Source of the DNA: Paraeggerthella hominis
GTDB lineage: Bacteria; Actinomycetota; Coriobacteriia; Coriobacteriales; Eggerthellaceae
Direction: 5' to 3'
DNA length: 64,000 nt
Assembly (NCBI RefSeq): GCF_021044775.1
Contig: NZ_JAJNOQ010000002.1
Span: 248,001 to 312,000, forward strand
Part shown: positions 37,353-46,078 of the stretch, piece after piece
Layout of the letters: each line of letters begins with the position of its first letter
How positions within the stretch are numbered: the first letter of the stretch is position 1
Notes under the pieces: generated by a model
Database searches by the model: none
What the model was told of the DNA's origin: nothing
What the model saw: only the letters and a program-made list of their open reading frames with translations
Made by a program: the position numbers and the translations under genes

Positions 37353-37369
37353 AGGGAGCGGAGGGGTCT

Positions 37370-38674
37370 GTGTCTTTGGGGTTTTTAAGCAGTCCGGAGT
37401 TTCAGCTTCTGCTTTCGGCAACGGCGCGCCGCCCCATGCTGAAAAGCGAGCTTGATCGCCGGTTTGTACCGGACGGTTATACAGCGGACGAAATATGGGA
37501 AGCGTTGACGGCCATCCGACGTGGCCAGGCGTTTTACGGGCCGATCGTCGAATTCACTCCCGAGGGAGTTCGTAAGAACTGGCATACGGTTCCAGCGACG
37601 TTGCAGTATTCGTTACGCCAGATAGCTCGTAAAACGCAACGGGGATCGTTTCTTGATCTTCTTATATCGGAGCGCGCCGGGTGTCGCTTTGTGACGCAGT
37701 ATTACATAGAGGAAGCCGTTGCGAACTTAAAGCACGATGGATTTGAAACGGACTACGAAAGCGTTCGCGCGGCAATATTCGGCGAGCGTGCATGCATGAC
37801 TTTCGCGGAGCAGCTTGCGGTGAACTTTCATTCTATTATGAGGGATTTGCCTGCGTACGAAGAGCTCCCCTTCGACGAATCGGTCATTATGCGTTTGTAC
37901 CAGGACCTTACCGAAGGGCTTTCGGATGAGGATCTTCCTGCTCCGGGTACGGTGTCCTTGTTGGATCAGCATGCTGTTTCGGCTCGAGACAACGGCGTGC
38001 TGGATATCATCGTTGCCACCGGAAACGACTTGAACACCGAGCCGGTTCAAGATCCCATTATGGTGTCGATGCTGGTGAACTGCCATTTCTGGAGGCTTTC
38101 ACCGCTTCCGTCGTGCAATAACCTCATGGGGTGCATAGCCAGCCGGTTCTATCTGCTTAAAAAAGGGCTTCCTGCGTTTCGCTTCCTTCCGAAAACGAAG
38201 ATTCTGGAAGATTGGAGCATGGGAAGCAGTTTTTCAGGAAGCGCTCGCTACTCTTTGAGAGAGTCGATCGTGGCGGACGGGGCTGCTACGGATTGGACGG
38301 CGTACTACGATTCGTTTATGTCCATCATGTTGCACATGCTTCAGCTTATGGAGGAATCCCTTGCAAACCTCAAGGAGTCAGATGATTTGATCCTTGCGCG
38401 CATTGCGGCTTCGGATGGATTCAATCATCGACAGAAAACCCTGTTGAAACGCGCGGTTCTTGCACCCGAGACGGAATTCGCCATATCGGAACATCGCGCT
38501 GCGCATGGAATCGCATACTCGACAGCACGAACCGATTTCGAAGATTTGGTTGCTCGGGGGCTGCTTGTTCGAACTACGAGGGCTACGGCGAACGTGTACT
38601 TGAGCGCACCCGACTTGCGGGTATCGTTCGCTCGGCTGATCGAGCGATCCGCATCGGAAAAAGCTGCGTTGTGA
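37370..38674 (+). CDS. Degenerate Fic-like protein with C-terminal winged helix
   Basis: A 434-residue soluble protein. The middle (about 180-310) is helical and resembles a Fic core: a predicted helix (VSMLVNCHFWRLSP), a loop, then GCIASRFYLLKKGLPAFRFLP, as in the helix following the Fic motif. The AMP-transferase motif HPFxDGNGR is not there; the aligned loop reads LSPLPSCNNLMGC. The C-terminus (about 365-425) is a winged helix of the kind attached to Fic proteins (HGIAYSTARTDFEDLVARGLLVRTT). GTG at 37370 is chosen because GGAGGGG precedes it; an ATG at 37325 lies in a hairpin. It follows the flavoprotein gene and may regulate it (inference). Confidence 0.55.
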   Translation: MSLGFLSSPEFQLLLSATARRPMLKSELDRRFVPDGYTADEIWEALTAIRRGQAFYGPIVEFTPEGVRKNWHTVPATLQYSLRQIARKTQRGSFLDLLISERAGCRFVTQYYIEEAVANLKHDGFETDYESVRAAIFGERACMTFAEQLAVNFHSIMRDLPAYEELPFDESVIMRLYQDLTEGLSDEDLPAPGTVSLLDQHAVSARDNGVLDIIVATGNDLNTEPVQDPIMVSMLVNCHFWRLSPLPSCNNLMGCIASRFYLLKKGLPAFRFLPKTKILEDWSMGSSFSGSARYSLRESIVADGAATDWTAYYDSFMSIMLHMLQLMEESLANLKESDDLILARIAASDGFNHRQKTLLKRAVLAPETEFAISEHRAAHGIAYSTARTDFEDLVARGLLVRTTRATANVYLSAPDLRVSFARLIERSASEKAAL

Positions 38675-38699
38675 TTTGGGCAATCAGCAAGAATAGCAA

Positions 38700-38787
38700 T
38701 GGCGGAGGCGGTAGGATTTGAACCCACGAACGCGTGAACGTTAACAGTTTTCAAGACTGCCGCCTTCAACCACTCGGCCACGCCTCC
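38700..38787 (-). tRNA. tRNA-Ser (TGA)
   Basis: The 88-nt gene includes CCA and has the long variable arm of class II tRNAs. The anticodon is TGA in CTTGAAA; the acceptor GGAGGCG pairs with CGCCTCC, with discriminator G. It sits just ahead of tadA on the opposite strand. Confidence 0.96.
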
Positions 38788-38845
38788 GCATTTTCGGTCC
38801 TGGGGCTTTGCGCGATTGGTTTGGCGAACGCGTTTGGGCTTGCTT

Positions 38846-38861
38846 TGTTTCACGTGAAACA
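38846..38861. other. parS site 10
   Basis: Exact TGTTTCACGTGAAACA between tRNA-Ser and tadA. Confidence 0.92.
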
Positions 38862-38936
38862 ATGATATTTGAGCCGCTCCAGCATTCTGGCCATGCGAAA
38901 ATCGCGTTGAATCCCTGAACGATTGGTAGGATACCA

Positions 38937-38942
38937 TATAAT
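38937..38942 (+). promoter_or_regulatory. -10 element of tadA (leaderless arrangement)
   Basis: TATAAT lies exactly seven bases before the tadA ATG; CTGAAC sixteen bases upstream could serve as -35. Confidence 0.6.
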
Positions 38943-38949
38943 ATGCGAC

Positions 38950-39453
38950 ATGACTGATGAAGACTACATGCGTATGGCTCTTGCCGAAGCGCGCCGTGCC
39001 GAACAGTTGGGCGAAGTTCCTATCGGCGCCATTGTCGTATACCAGCCTATCGATCCCGCTACCCGCAATCCGTTGGCTGATCCGATGGTTATTTCTCGGG
39101 CTTGCAATATGAGGGAAACGACGAAAGACCCAGCTGGGCATGCAGAGTTTTTGGCTATGAAGCAGGCTGCTGAGTATCTAGATGCATGGCGTCTGACAGG
39201 TTGCACGGTGTACGTGACGCTCGAACCCTGCATTATGTGCGCTGGGCTGATGCACCAAGCGCGCGTCGATCGGTGCGTCTTTGGCGCTCCTGATCCGAAA
39301 GCTGGTGCGACGGGCACGTTGTACTCCGTCAACGCTGACGAACGGCTTAACCATACCTTCGAGGCGACTTCCGGCGTCCTTGCCGACGAATGCGCCCAGA
39401 TACTACGCGACTTCTTCGCAAGCAAAAGAAAGAGGCGAACGAAACCTTTATGA
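38950..39453 (+). CDS. tadA: tRNA-specific adenosine deaminase TadA
   Basis: A 167-residue zinc deaminase that converts A34 to inosine in tRNA-Arg(ACG). The catalytic HAE motif is in PAGHAEFLAM and the zinc cysteines are in TLEPCIMCAG. An insertion of about ten residues (QPIDPATRNPLADPM) widens one loop relative to the usual family. The ATG at 38950 has no ribosome site but lies seven bases after TATAAT, so the mRNA is probably leaderless. Its stop overlaps the ispE start as ATGA. Confidence 0.93.
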   Translation: MTDEDYMRMALAEARRAEQLGEVPIGAIVVYQPIDPATRNPLADPMVISRACNMRETTKDPAGHAEFLAMKQAAEYLDAWRLTGCTVYVTLEPCIMCAGLMHQARVDRCVFGAPDPKAGATGTLYSVNADERLNHTFEATSGVLADECAQILRDFFASKRKRRTKPL

Positions 39454-40508
39454 CGAATACGACCGAACTTCCGGAATCCAGGCCCGTTTCTCCAGGTGCG
39501 GAAGGGCCCTCTTCTCGTGCAAACGACCCGCATGTTGTTGATATGTTCGAGGTTGCGCGCATCGCTCAGGGGGTGGATGTCGCCTCGTTCAATGCCTTCG
39601 GCTCCGTTAAGCTGGTTGCTCCTGCGAAGGTGAACCTGTATCTCGATATAGGCGAACAGCGCGCGGACGGATACCACGAGGTTACTACCGTCATGCATGC
39701 GCTGTTGCTGCATGACGTCTTGCGCATGAAAACCACCCCGGCGGCGCTGGGTGCGGGATTGGCGGTTGATCTGGTTTCACGCTCGTGCGAGGGACTTGCG
39801 CCGCTCGACGTTGCCCCTTCGGACAATATCGTGAGCAAGGCTATTCGCCGTTTCGCCGCCGCGCTTGGGCGGCAGCAAGACGAAACGATTGTGGTAAGTA
39901 TCGAGAAGCACATTCCTGCAGAAGCCGGTCTTGGGGGCGGGTCTTCCGATGCCGCTGCCGCTTTGGTGGGCGCGGCGCTCTTATGGGGCGTTCCGACCGA
40001 CGATGCTTTGATTGAGGAAACCGCTCGGTCACTCGGTGCCGATGTGGCGTTTTTCTTGCACGGCGGCTGCGCGTGCTTGACCGGCGTAGGGGATGTGCTT
40101 GACCATAAGCTGACGCCCATGAACGGGCCGGTGGTGTTGATCAAGCCTGAAGGGGGCGTTTCGACGGCCGCTGCTTATCGCGCCTTTGATAGGAACCCTT
40201 CGTTCGTTTCAGCCGATCAACGTGCTATTGCATTACGTGCCACGCGTGCGCAGGATGTCCCCTTGATCAACAACTTGGTGCCGGTCTCCGAGGAGATGCT
40301 TCCGGCTCTTGCGGATATTCGAACATGGGCAAGCTCTCATGAGGATGTGGATGCCTCGCTCATGTCCGGCAGCGGATCCGCCGTGTTCGCGATGTGCAAG
40401 TCGATCGATGCCGCAACGCGCGTGGCAGCGCAGGCTCGAAGCCGGGGTTGGTGGGCTCGCCCGACAACCTTCGGTCCTTCGCGCGCGACTTCCGTTCCGG
40501 TGAGATAG
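39450..40508 (+). CDS. ispE: 4-(cytidine 5'-diphospho)-2-C-methyl-D-erythritol kinase
   Basis: A 352-residue GHMP kinase of the non-mevalonate isoprenoid pathway that phosphorylates CDP-methylerythritol. Signatures: LVAPAKVNLYLDIGEQRADGYHEV near residue 52, the ATP loop AEAGLGGGSSDAAAAL, and LMSGSGSAVFAM near the C-terminus. About 50 residues of low-complexity sequence precede the domain, which is unusual; but the ATG overlaps the tadA stop (ATGA), so translation coupling supports this start. An internal start nearer the domain cannot be excluded. No strong terminator follows. Confidence 0.93.
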   Translation: MTNTTELPESRPVSPGAEGPSSRANDPHVVDMFEVARIAQGVDVASFNAFGSVKLVAPAKVNLYLDIGEQRADGYHEVTTVMHALLLHDVLRMKTTPAALGAGLAVDLVSRSCEGLAPLDVAPSDNIVSKAIRRFAAALGRQQDETIVVSIEKHIPAEAGLGGGSSDAAAALVGAALLWGVPTDDALIEETARSLGADVAFFLHGGCACLTGVGDVLDHKLTPMNGPVVLIKPEGGVSTAAAYRAFDRNPSFVSADQRAIALRATRAQDVPLINNLVPVSEEMLPALADIRTWASSHEDVDASLMSGSGSAVFAMCKSIDAATRVAAQARSRGWWARPTTFGPSRATSVPVR

Positions 40509-40648
40509 GTTCCCGGCCCGCTTGATGCGGGACTGGGGCGATTGATCGGCGAGTCTTACCGTAAGGGAACGGTTACAGAATAGTGGCGTACGGTAGTCTC
40601 GTTTCCAGCGATGGTAGAATGAGCCGTACGCATTAGCAAAGGAGAGCT

Positions 40649-41203
40649 ATGGACATCGTATGGATCGTCGTGCTTGTCATTGTTGTTGTGCTTGCTTTGG
40701 CTGTTATCGGGTTGTACAACAACCTGGTCAAGCTGCGCAACATGGTGGACAACGCCTGGGCACAGATCGACGTTCAACTGCAGCGTCGTTTGGATCTTAT
40801 CCCCAATCTTGTTGAGACCGTCAAGGGTTATGCTTCGCACGAGCGCGGTACGCTCGACGAGGTCACGCAGGCTCGCGCAGCCGTCATGAACGCCGGCACT
40901 CCCGAAGGGAAAATGCAGGCTGATGGCATTTTGACCGGGGCCCTGAAAAGCCTGTTCGCCGTTGCGGAGGCATACCCCGACCTGAAGGCGAACGTGAACT
41001 TTCAACAGCTGCAAGCAGAGCTTTCCAACACGGAAGATAAGATCAGCTACATGCGCCAAAGCTATAACGACACGGTCATGAAGTTCAACACCGCTATTCA
41101 GACGTTTCCTGCCGTGCTTATTGCCGGTATGATGGGTTTCAAGGAGCGTCAGAGTTTCGATGCCGCGTCGGGCGCGGAAGTGGCTCCCCAAGTTCAATTC
41201 TAG
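40649..41203 (+). CDS. lemA: LemA family protein
   Basis: A 184-residue protein with an N-terminal membrane helix (VWIVVLVIVVVLALAVIGLYNNL) followed by a helical bundle typical of LemA: WAQIDVQLQRRLDLIPNLVETVKGYASHE and TEDKISYMRQSYNDTVMKFNTAIQTFP. The helical part should lie on the outer face of the membrane. LemA genes often sit next to TPM or DUF2207 membrane proteins; here a DUF2207 gene lies 5 kb away. Function is not established. The ATG at 40649 follows AAAGGAGAG, and a terminator follows, so it is monocistronic. Confidence 0.93.
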   Translation: MDIVWIVVLVIVVVLALAVIGLYNNLVKLRNMVDNAWAQIDVQLQRRLDLIPNLVETVKGYASHERGTLDEVTQARAAVMNAGTPEGKMQADGILTGALKSLFAVAEAYPDLKANVNFQQLQAELSNTEDKISYMRQSYNDTVMKFNTAIQTFPAVLIAGMMGFKERQSFDAASGAEVAPQVQF

Positions 41204-41210
41204 CAAGGGC

Positions 41211-41246
41211 AGCCCCTCGTTTCGTGTCTGGGACGAGGGGCTTTTG
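41211..41246 (+). terminator. Terminator after lemA
   Basis: AGCCCCTCGT and ACGAGGGGCT form a 10-bp stem with a 12-base loop, followed by TTTTG. Confidence 0.88.
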
Positions 41247-41356
41247 TTCTATACCGGGATCGTGCTGCTGAGTTTTGACGATTGACGGGGTCCGGTACAG
41301 CGACCCAGCTCGATGCGTCCTGCTCCCCTTCCCTGGTTTGTCAGACGGAGCGGTTT

Positions 41357-43309
41357 ATGGGCAAGCGCGAAGATCGACAATCGAAAACGTTTGACCGCCT
41401 TCTGGATTCCTCGGGCGTCTTTGCCGTTGTCGCGTTGATTTTGGTGGCGTTTTTGGTTGGCTTCTACGTTGTTCTGTCTATAAACATGAATGAGATAGAC
41501 CAGCGAACCGAGCGGCTGAAAGACCACCCCTACGCGGTGACGCTGGCCGCTGGTCGGGCTGAGACGTATCTGATGTCCATGAGAACGCTCGACGATCGCC
41601 TGGGTTTCGCGCGCACTCCTGAAACCGTGGAGAGCGTTCGGGTTGAGTTCGAGGAAATCGACCAGCAGATGATCAAAGAGCTTGAGCAGGTTTCCGATCG
41701 GTTCATCGCCGCTCCTGAACTTGCCGTCGAGCTCTCGAACCGCTACGAAGAGTTCCGTCTACAACAGCAAGAGCTCATCGATATGAGCTTGGGCGATGCG
41801 AGCGATCATGATGTAGCTCGCTTCCTTTCCGACAATATCGACCCGCGCATCAACCACATGCTAACGATCAACACCGAGATCATCGACGTTGCGTCCGAAT
41901 CGTTTGACAGGACGTACGCTCAGATAGCCGATGCCCGGAAAGAGGCTATAGACACGGCAACGGTTCTCTTGAGCGTGTTCGTCGTTGCGCTCATCCTGTT
42001 CATCATTGTGATCATGCGGAAAAACAATCAACAACGTGCGCTCCAGGGAAGCCTGAGCTGCGCGCTTGAAGCTGCGCAGGAAGCCAACGAGGCGAAGTCG
42101 AGGTTCCTGTCGAACGTGTCCCACGACATTCGCACGCCCTTGACCGCGATCATCGGGCTGGCGAACATAGCCAGCGAGCACGAGGATGACCGCGAGCGCG
42201 TAGGGGAATCTATCAACAAGATAAAACTCTCCTCGCATCATCTTTTGAACCTGGTCAACGACGTGCTGGACATGAGCAAGATAGAAAGCGGGCAAATCGA
42301 TCTAACCCGCGCGACGTTCAACGTGTGCAATTTGGTGGAGATGATGGTTTCCATCGTTCGCCCGCAGGCCGATACGAAACAACTTTCGTTCGAGGCGGTC
42401 AATTGCTCGCTTGGGCGCACGCTGGTGGTTGGCGACGAGATGCGCGTAAGTCAGATTTTGGTCAACTTGCTGGGCAATGCGGTGAAGTATACGGAGCCGG
42501 GCGGTCACGTGTGGTTCTCGGCGGCCCGTATGCCGTTCGGCGAAGTGGCGGAAGAGTTGAACCTGAACGAGCAGGATGCCCAGAAAACCTGCGTAGTTCG
42601 CTTTGTGATCGAGGACGACGGCATAGGGATGTCGTCGGATTTCGTTGAGCGCATGTTCGATCCGTTCGAGCGGGAGGAGCGCCCATCGCGTCTTGCGGTG
42701 GAGGGAACGGGTTTGGGGATGTCTATCGTGAAGAACCTGATCGATGTTATGAACGGGTCCATTAAAGTGGAGAGCGTTCAAGGGAAGGGTTCGAAGTTCA
42801 CGGTGGATATTCCCTTCGAGATGCAGGAGGAGGCCTCGGCGGACGCCGAAGATCTTTCGACGGCGCCAGACGACGCAGAACTGCCTGATGGCGGCCGTTC
42901 GGCTGATTGGGCGCGCGTACGGGTTCTGCTTGTTGAGGATAACGACATCGTGGGAGAGATCGCCGAGGAGTTCATCAAGAGCACGGGCGCTTCGGTCGAT
43001 CGCGCTTGGGACGGTCTTGAAGCGGTCGAAACGTTGAGGTCGGCACCGGAAAACTATTATGACCTGGTGTTCATGGATATACAAATGCCGCGCATGGACG
43101 GTTTGGAGGCCGCTCGCGCAATCGTGGAGGAAAGCTCTTGCGCGCATCGTTCGCATCCGCCGATTATTGCCATGACGGCCAATGCGTACGTCGAGGACAG
43201 AAAACGTGCTTCCGAGGCGGGGATGGACGGCTATGCGGTCAAGCCAATCGGAAAAGACGAGATCGTACGGCTGCTTGAAACGCACGTGAAGCCACGGAGC
43301 GCCCGTTAG
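41357..43309 (+). CDS. Hybrid sensor histidine kinase with receiver domain
   Basis: A 650-residue membrane kinase. Membrane helix 1 (about 19-41) and helix 2 (about 212-237) bracket a ~170-residue helical extracytoplasmic sensor. HisKA has His-256 in SNVSHDIRTPLTAIIG, followed by HATPase motifs (LVNLLGNAVKYTEPGG, DDGIGM, GTGLGMSIVKNL), then a receiver domain with VEDND and phospho-acceptor near Asp-573 in LVFMDIQMPRMDG. No HPt domain or output regulator is adjacent, so signal transfer must go to a partner elsewhere. ATG at 41357 follows ACGGAG. The ligand is unknown. Confidence 0.92.
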   Translation: MGKREDRQSKTFDRLLDSSGVFAVVALILVAFLVGFYVVLSINMNEIDQRTERLKDHPYAVTLAAGRAETYLMSMRTLDDRLGFARTPETVESVRVEFEEIDQQMIKELEQVSDRFIAAPELAVELSNRYEEFRLQQQELIDMSLGDASDHDVARFLSDNIDPRINHMLTINTEIIDVASESFDRTYAQIADARKEAIDTATVLLSVFVVALILFIIVIMRKNNQQRALQGSLSCALEAAQEANEAKSRFLSNVSHDIRTPLTAIIGLANIASEHEDDRERVGESINKIKLSSHHLLNLVNDVLDMSKIESGQIDLTRATFNVCNLVEMMVSIVRPQADTKQLSFEAVNCSLGRTLVVGDEMRVSQILVNLLGNAVKYTEPGGHVWFSAARMPFGEVAEELNLNEQDAQKTCVVRFVIEDDGIGMSSDFVERMFDPFEREERPSRLAVEGTGLGMSIVKNLIDVMNGSIKVESVQGKGSKFTVDIPFEMQEEASADAEDLSTAPDDAELPDGGRSADWARVRVLLVEDNDIVGEIAEEFIKSTGASVDRAWDGLEAVETLRSAPENYYDLVFMDIQMPRMDGLEAARAIVEESSCAHRSHPPIIAMTANAYVEDRKRASEAGMDGYAVKPIGKDEIVRLLETHVKPRSAR

Positions 43310-43411
43310 AATCGATGAGCCTTCGCGCGGCCTCTTGCGAGTCTGGTATGATGCGGAATCAAGGAGTTCGTACAAGCAAGGCGCTTGCTGTTCTGAGAGA
43401 GGAGTTCCGTC

Positions 43412-43774
43412 ATGATCGCCCGCTTATCGCGCATCGCTGTGCTGTTGGTTGTTTTGGCGGTGGTCGCGCTGGTGGTCTATCTTGCTGCCACGTATCGCTA
43501 CTCGCCAACCCGTGCGAAGGAAATCCTCATCAAACTGTTCACGGCTATCACGGGCGTTCTTTCCTCGTTCTTTGGATTGTTCAGCCTGTATGCGTGGTTC
43601 GAGCACAATGTGGGCGTGTTCGATCTGGCGTTTAGCTTTTTACTTACCGCTTTGGTTGCGCTTGGCGTGACACAAGTATGCCGCGCTGTTTTCCTCAAGC
43701 ATCATCCGGCGTACCGCAAAAAGCCGATGAAGGCGAAACGGATCGGCTCGCGCTTCAGGGGCCGCCGAGGCTGA
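43412..43774 (+). CDS. Small integral membrane protein, unknown function
   Basis: I do not recognise this 120-residue protein. It has three hydrophobic segments (about residues 7-26, 43-62 and 69-90) and a strongly basic C-terminal tail (KKPMKAKRIGSRFRGRRG), predicting three membrane spans with the tail in the cytoplasm. The ATG at 43412 follows GAGAGGAG, a strong site. It lies 102 bases after the hybrid kinase, in the same direction, with a TATGAT in between that may be its own -10. A terminator follows at 43798. Confidence 0.75.
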   Translation: MIARLSRIAVLLVVLAVVALVVYLAATYRYSPTRAKEILIKLFTAITGVLSSFFGLFSLYAWFEHNVGVFDLAFSFLLTALVALGVTQVCRAVFLKHHPAYRKKPMKAKRIGSRFRGRRG

Positions 43775-43797
43775 TCGGCTGTACTCGTTGGTATTCG

Positions 43798-43832
43798 AGC
43801 GGACCTGCGCAACAGCGGGTCCGCTTGTTTTC
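43798..43832 (+). terminator. Terminator after the small membrane protein gene
   Basis: AGCGGACCTGC and GCGGGTCCGCT pair with one wobble around GCAACA, followed by TGTTTTCC. Confidence 0.75.
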
Positions 43833-43977
43833 CAACCCATTCGTAACTGCTCTTTTTCGATCCGCCTTCCTTTTCGTACTGGCCCCTGTTTCGATCGGGG
43901 TCAGTCATACGATGGCATTCGTGCAACGTATGGTTCCGGCGCTTGCCGGCGCTGGCGATGGGAAAGGAAGGGTTCGC

Positions 43978-45750
43978 ATGAGGTACACCAACGGCAACTA
44001 CGAAGCGTTCGCTCGGCCTAGAAAACCCAAGGGAGTCGATGACAAGTCGGCGTATTTGGTAGGCGGCGGCCTTGCCGGTTTGGCAGCTGCGGTGTTTTTG
44101 CTACGCGACGGACACATGCAGGGCAATCGGATTCATGTATTTGAAGAAACGGCTGTTCCGGGAGGATCTTTAGACGGTAAGGCGGTGCCGCTTGACGGAT
44201 TTGTGACGCGCGGCGGCCGCGAGATGGAGAACCACTTCGAGTGCTTATGGGATTTGTTTCGATCCGTTCCATCGCTTGAGGTGGAACATGCGTCAGTGCT
44301 CGATGAATTCTACTGGCTTGATCACGACGATCCGAACTCCTCCAACTGCCGCATCATTCACGATCGCGGGTGCCAGGTTGAAGACGATGGCGACTTCACG
44401 CTTTCCAAGAAGGCGAAAAAAGAGCTGATCGAGCTATGGATGGCTTCCGAGAAATCGCTCGAAGGCAAGCGCATAGAAGACGTTTTCACCGAGGAGTTCT
44501 TCAAATCGAACTTCTGGCTGTACTGGTGCTCGATGTTCGCGTTCGAGCGTTGGCATTCCGCTATAGAAATGCGCCGCTACATCATGCGCTTCATTCACCA
44601 CGTCAAGGGGCTTCCTGATTTCACCGCGCTTAAGTTCACGCGCTTCAATCAATACGAATCGCTGGTCAAGCCCCTGGTTTCGTACTTGAAGGAGAACGGC
44701 GTCCGGTTTGAGTGCCATGCGCGGGTCGTTGATGTTCGCGTTGACGTTTCCGACGACGCGAAGGTCGCCCGCGAGCTGGTGGTGGACCGCAGCGGTCGCA
44801 TCGATCGCATAGGGCTGACGGAAAACGATCTGGTGCTGATCACGAACGGATCCATAACAGAAAGCTCCACGCAAGGCAGCCATTTCGATCCGGCTCCCGT
44901 CACCCATGAGCTGGGCGGCAGCTGGACGTTGTGGAAGCGGTTGGCCGAGCAATCGCCCGAGTTCGGCAACCCTGACGTGTTTTGCGAGAACCTGCCCAAG
45001 GAAAGCTGGTTCGTTTCCGCAACGGCTACCTGGCAGAACAGCAAGATCGATCCGTATATAGAGCGATTGACGAACCGGGGCCTCAGGACCGGAAAGGTTG
45101 TGACCGGCGGCATCGTTACCGTGAAGGACTCCAACTGGCTTATGAGCTTCACGATACATCGTCAGCCTCATTTCAAGGAACAGCGTCCCGACCAGACGGT
45201 CATGTGGATCTACGGCCTGCTGTCGGGCGTTCCCGGCAACTACGTCAAGAAACCCATCGAGGCGTGCAGCGGCCAGGAAATCGCGCAAGAGCTGCTGTAC
45301 CATTTGGGCGTTCCTGAATCTCAAATCGAGGCTATGGCGCACGATGATTGCACGGTGATACCCGTGTACATGCCGTTCATCACGTCTTACTTCATGCTGC
45401 GCAAGCCGGGGGATCGTCCTTTGGTGGTTCCCCAGGGATCGAAGAACCTTGCGTTCATCGGCAATTTCGCTGAAACCGAGCGCGACACGGTTTTCACGAC
45501 CGAGTATTCCGTGCGCACCGCCATGGAGGCGGTGTACCAATTGCTCGACGTGGAGCGCGGCGTGCCTGAGACGTTCGCGTCTGCGTACGATGTGCGCGCC
45601 CTTGCGAGGTCTCTGTACTATCTGTCGGATCGCAAGAAGCTTGTCGACATGGATCTTCCCTTTGTGGAGCAGCGAATTGTCGATTCGTTCGTCAAAAAGA
45701 CCGAGAACACTTACATCGGCGATATTCTCAAGAAAAGCCATTTGGCGTAA
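43978..45750 (+). CDS. ohyA: Oleate hydratase
   Basis: A 590-residue FAD enzyme that adds water to the cis-9 double bond of oleate and related acids, giving 10-hydroxystearate. Signatures: MRYTNGNYEAFARP start, FAD motif YLVGGGLAGLAAAVFLLRDG, TRGGREMENHFECLWDLF with the catalytic Glu region, WCSMFAFERWHSAIEM, and AFIGNFAETERDTVFTTEYS near the end. Length is normal for the family. ATG at 43978 follows AAGGAAGG; in-frame sequence upstream (from 43912) is hydrophobic and not family-like. In gut bacteria the enzyme detoxifies unsaturated fatty acids. It appears monocistronic. Confidence 0.96.
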   Translation: MRYTNGNYEAFARPRKPKGVDDKSAYLVGGGLAGLAAAVFLLRDGHMQGNRIHVFEETAVPGGSLDGKAVPLDGFVTRGGREMENHFECLWDLFRSVPSLEVEHASVLDEFYWLDHDDPNSSNCRIIHDRGCQVEDDGDFTLSKKAKKELIELWMASEKSLEGKRIEDVFTEEFFKSNFWLYWCSMFAFERWHSAIEMRRYIMRFIHHVKGLPDFTALKFTRFNQYESLVKPLVSYLKENGVRFECHARVVDVRVDVSDDAKVARELVVDRSGRIDRIGLTENDLVLITNGSITESSTQGSHFDPAPVTHELGGSWTLWKRLAEQSPEFGNPDVFCENLPKESWFVSATATWQNSKIDPYIERLTNRGLRTGKVVTGGIVTVKDSNWLMSFTIHRQPHFKEQRPDQTVMWIYGLLSGVPGNYVKKPIEACSGQEIAQELLYHLGVPESQIEAMAHDDCTVIPVYMPFITSYFMLRKPGDRPLVVPQGSKNLAFIGNFAETERDTVFTTEYSVRTAMEAVYQLLDVERGVPETFASAYDVRALARSLYYLSDRKKLVDMDLPFVEQRIVDSFVKKTENTYIGDILKKSHLA

Positions 45751-45883
45751 GCGTTCGGCGTATGCTGCGTTGCTTGCCGCTCGGCTTCGCTTGGGCCAAG
45801 CATCGTGCGGCCGGTTTGCACCTGAGGGGCGGTGCACTGGTACCTATCCGTTGCCGTAGGGAAACCGGTTGGACGATATAATG

Positions 45884-45916
45884 AAGCCCGGCAGTTGAAA
45901 AACTGTCGGGCTTTTG
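45884..45916 (+). terminator. Terminator between oleate hydratase and tRNA-Ser
   Basis: AAGCCCGGCAGTT-GAAA-AACTGTCGGGCTT followed by TT on the plus strand, between the convergent oleate hydratase and tRNA-Ser genes. Confidence 0.8.
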
Positions 45917-45923
45917 AAGTTGG

Positions 45924-46014
45924 TGGCGGAGAGCTGGGGATTCGAACCCCAGACACCCTTTTGGGGTGTACTCGCTTAGCAGGCGAGCACCTTCGGCCTC
46001 TCGGTCAGCTCTCC
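45924..46014 (-). tRNA. tRNA-Ser (GCT)
   Basis: The 91-nt gene includes CCA and has a long variable arm (TACACCCCAAAAGGGTGT region). The anticodon is GCT in CTGCTAA; the acceptor GGAGAGC pairs with GCTCTCC and the discriminator is G. Confidence 0.96.
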
Positions 46015-46078
46015 ACAATATAATAGGTGCGGTTTGCTATGATACCGTGACCACCTCCAAGTTGCAAGGAGCATGATT

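Noticed and set aside
40509..40648. Small RNA such as SRP RNA after tadA-ispE
   Set aside because: No SRP Alu or S-domain hallmark could be seen; only a weak CCCGC-TTGAT-GCGGG hairpin is present.
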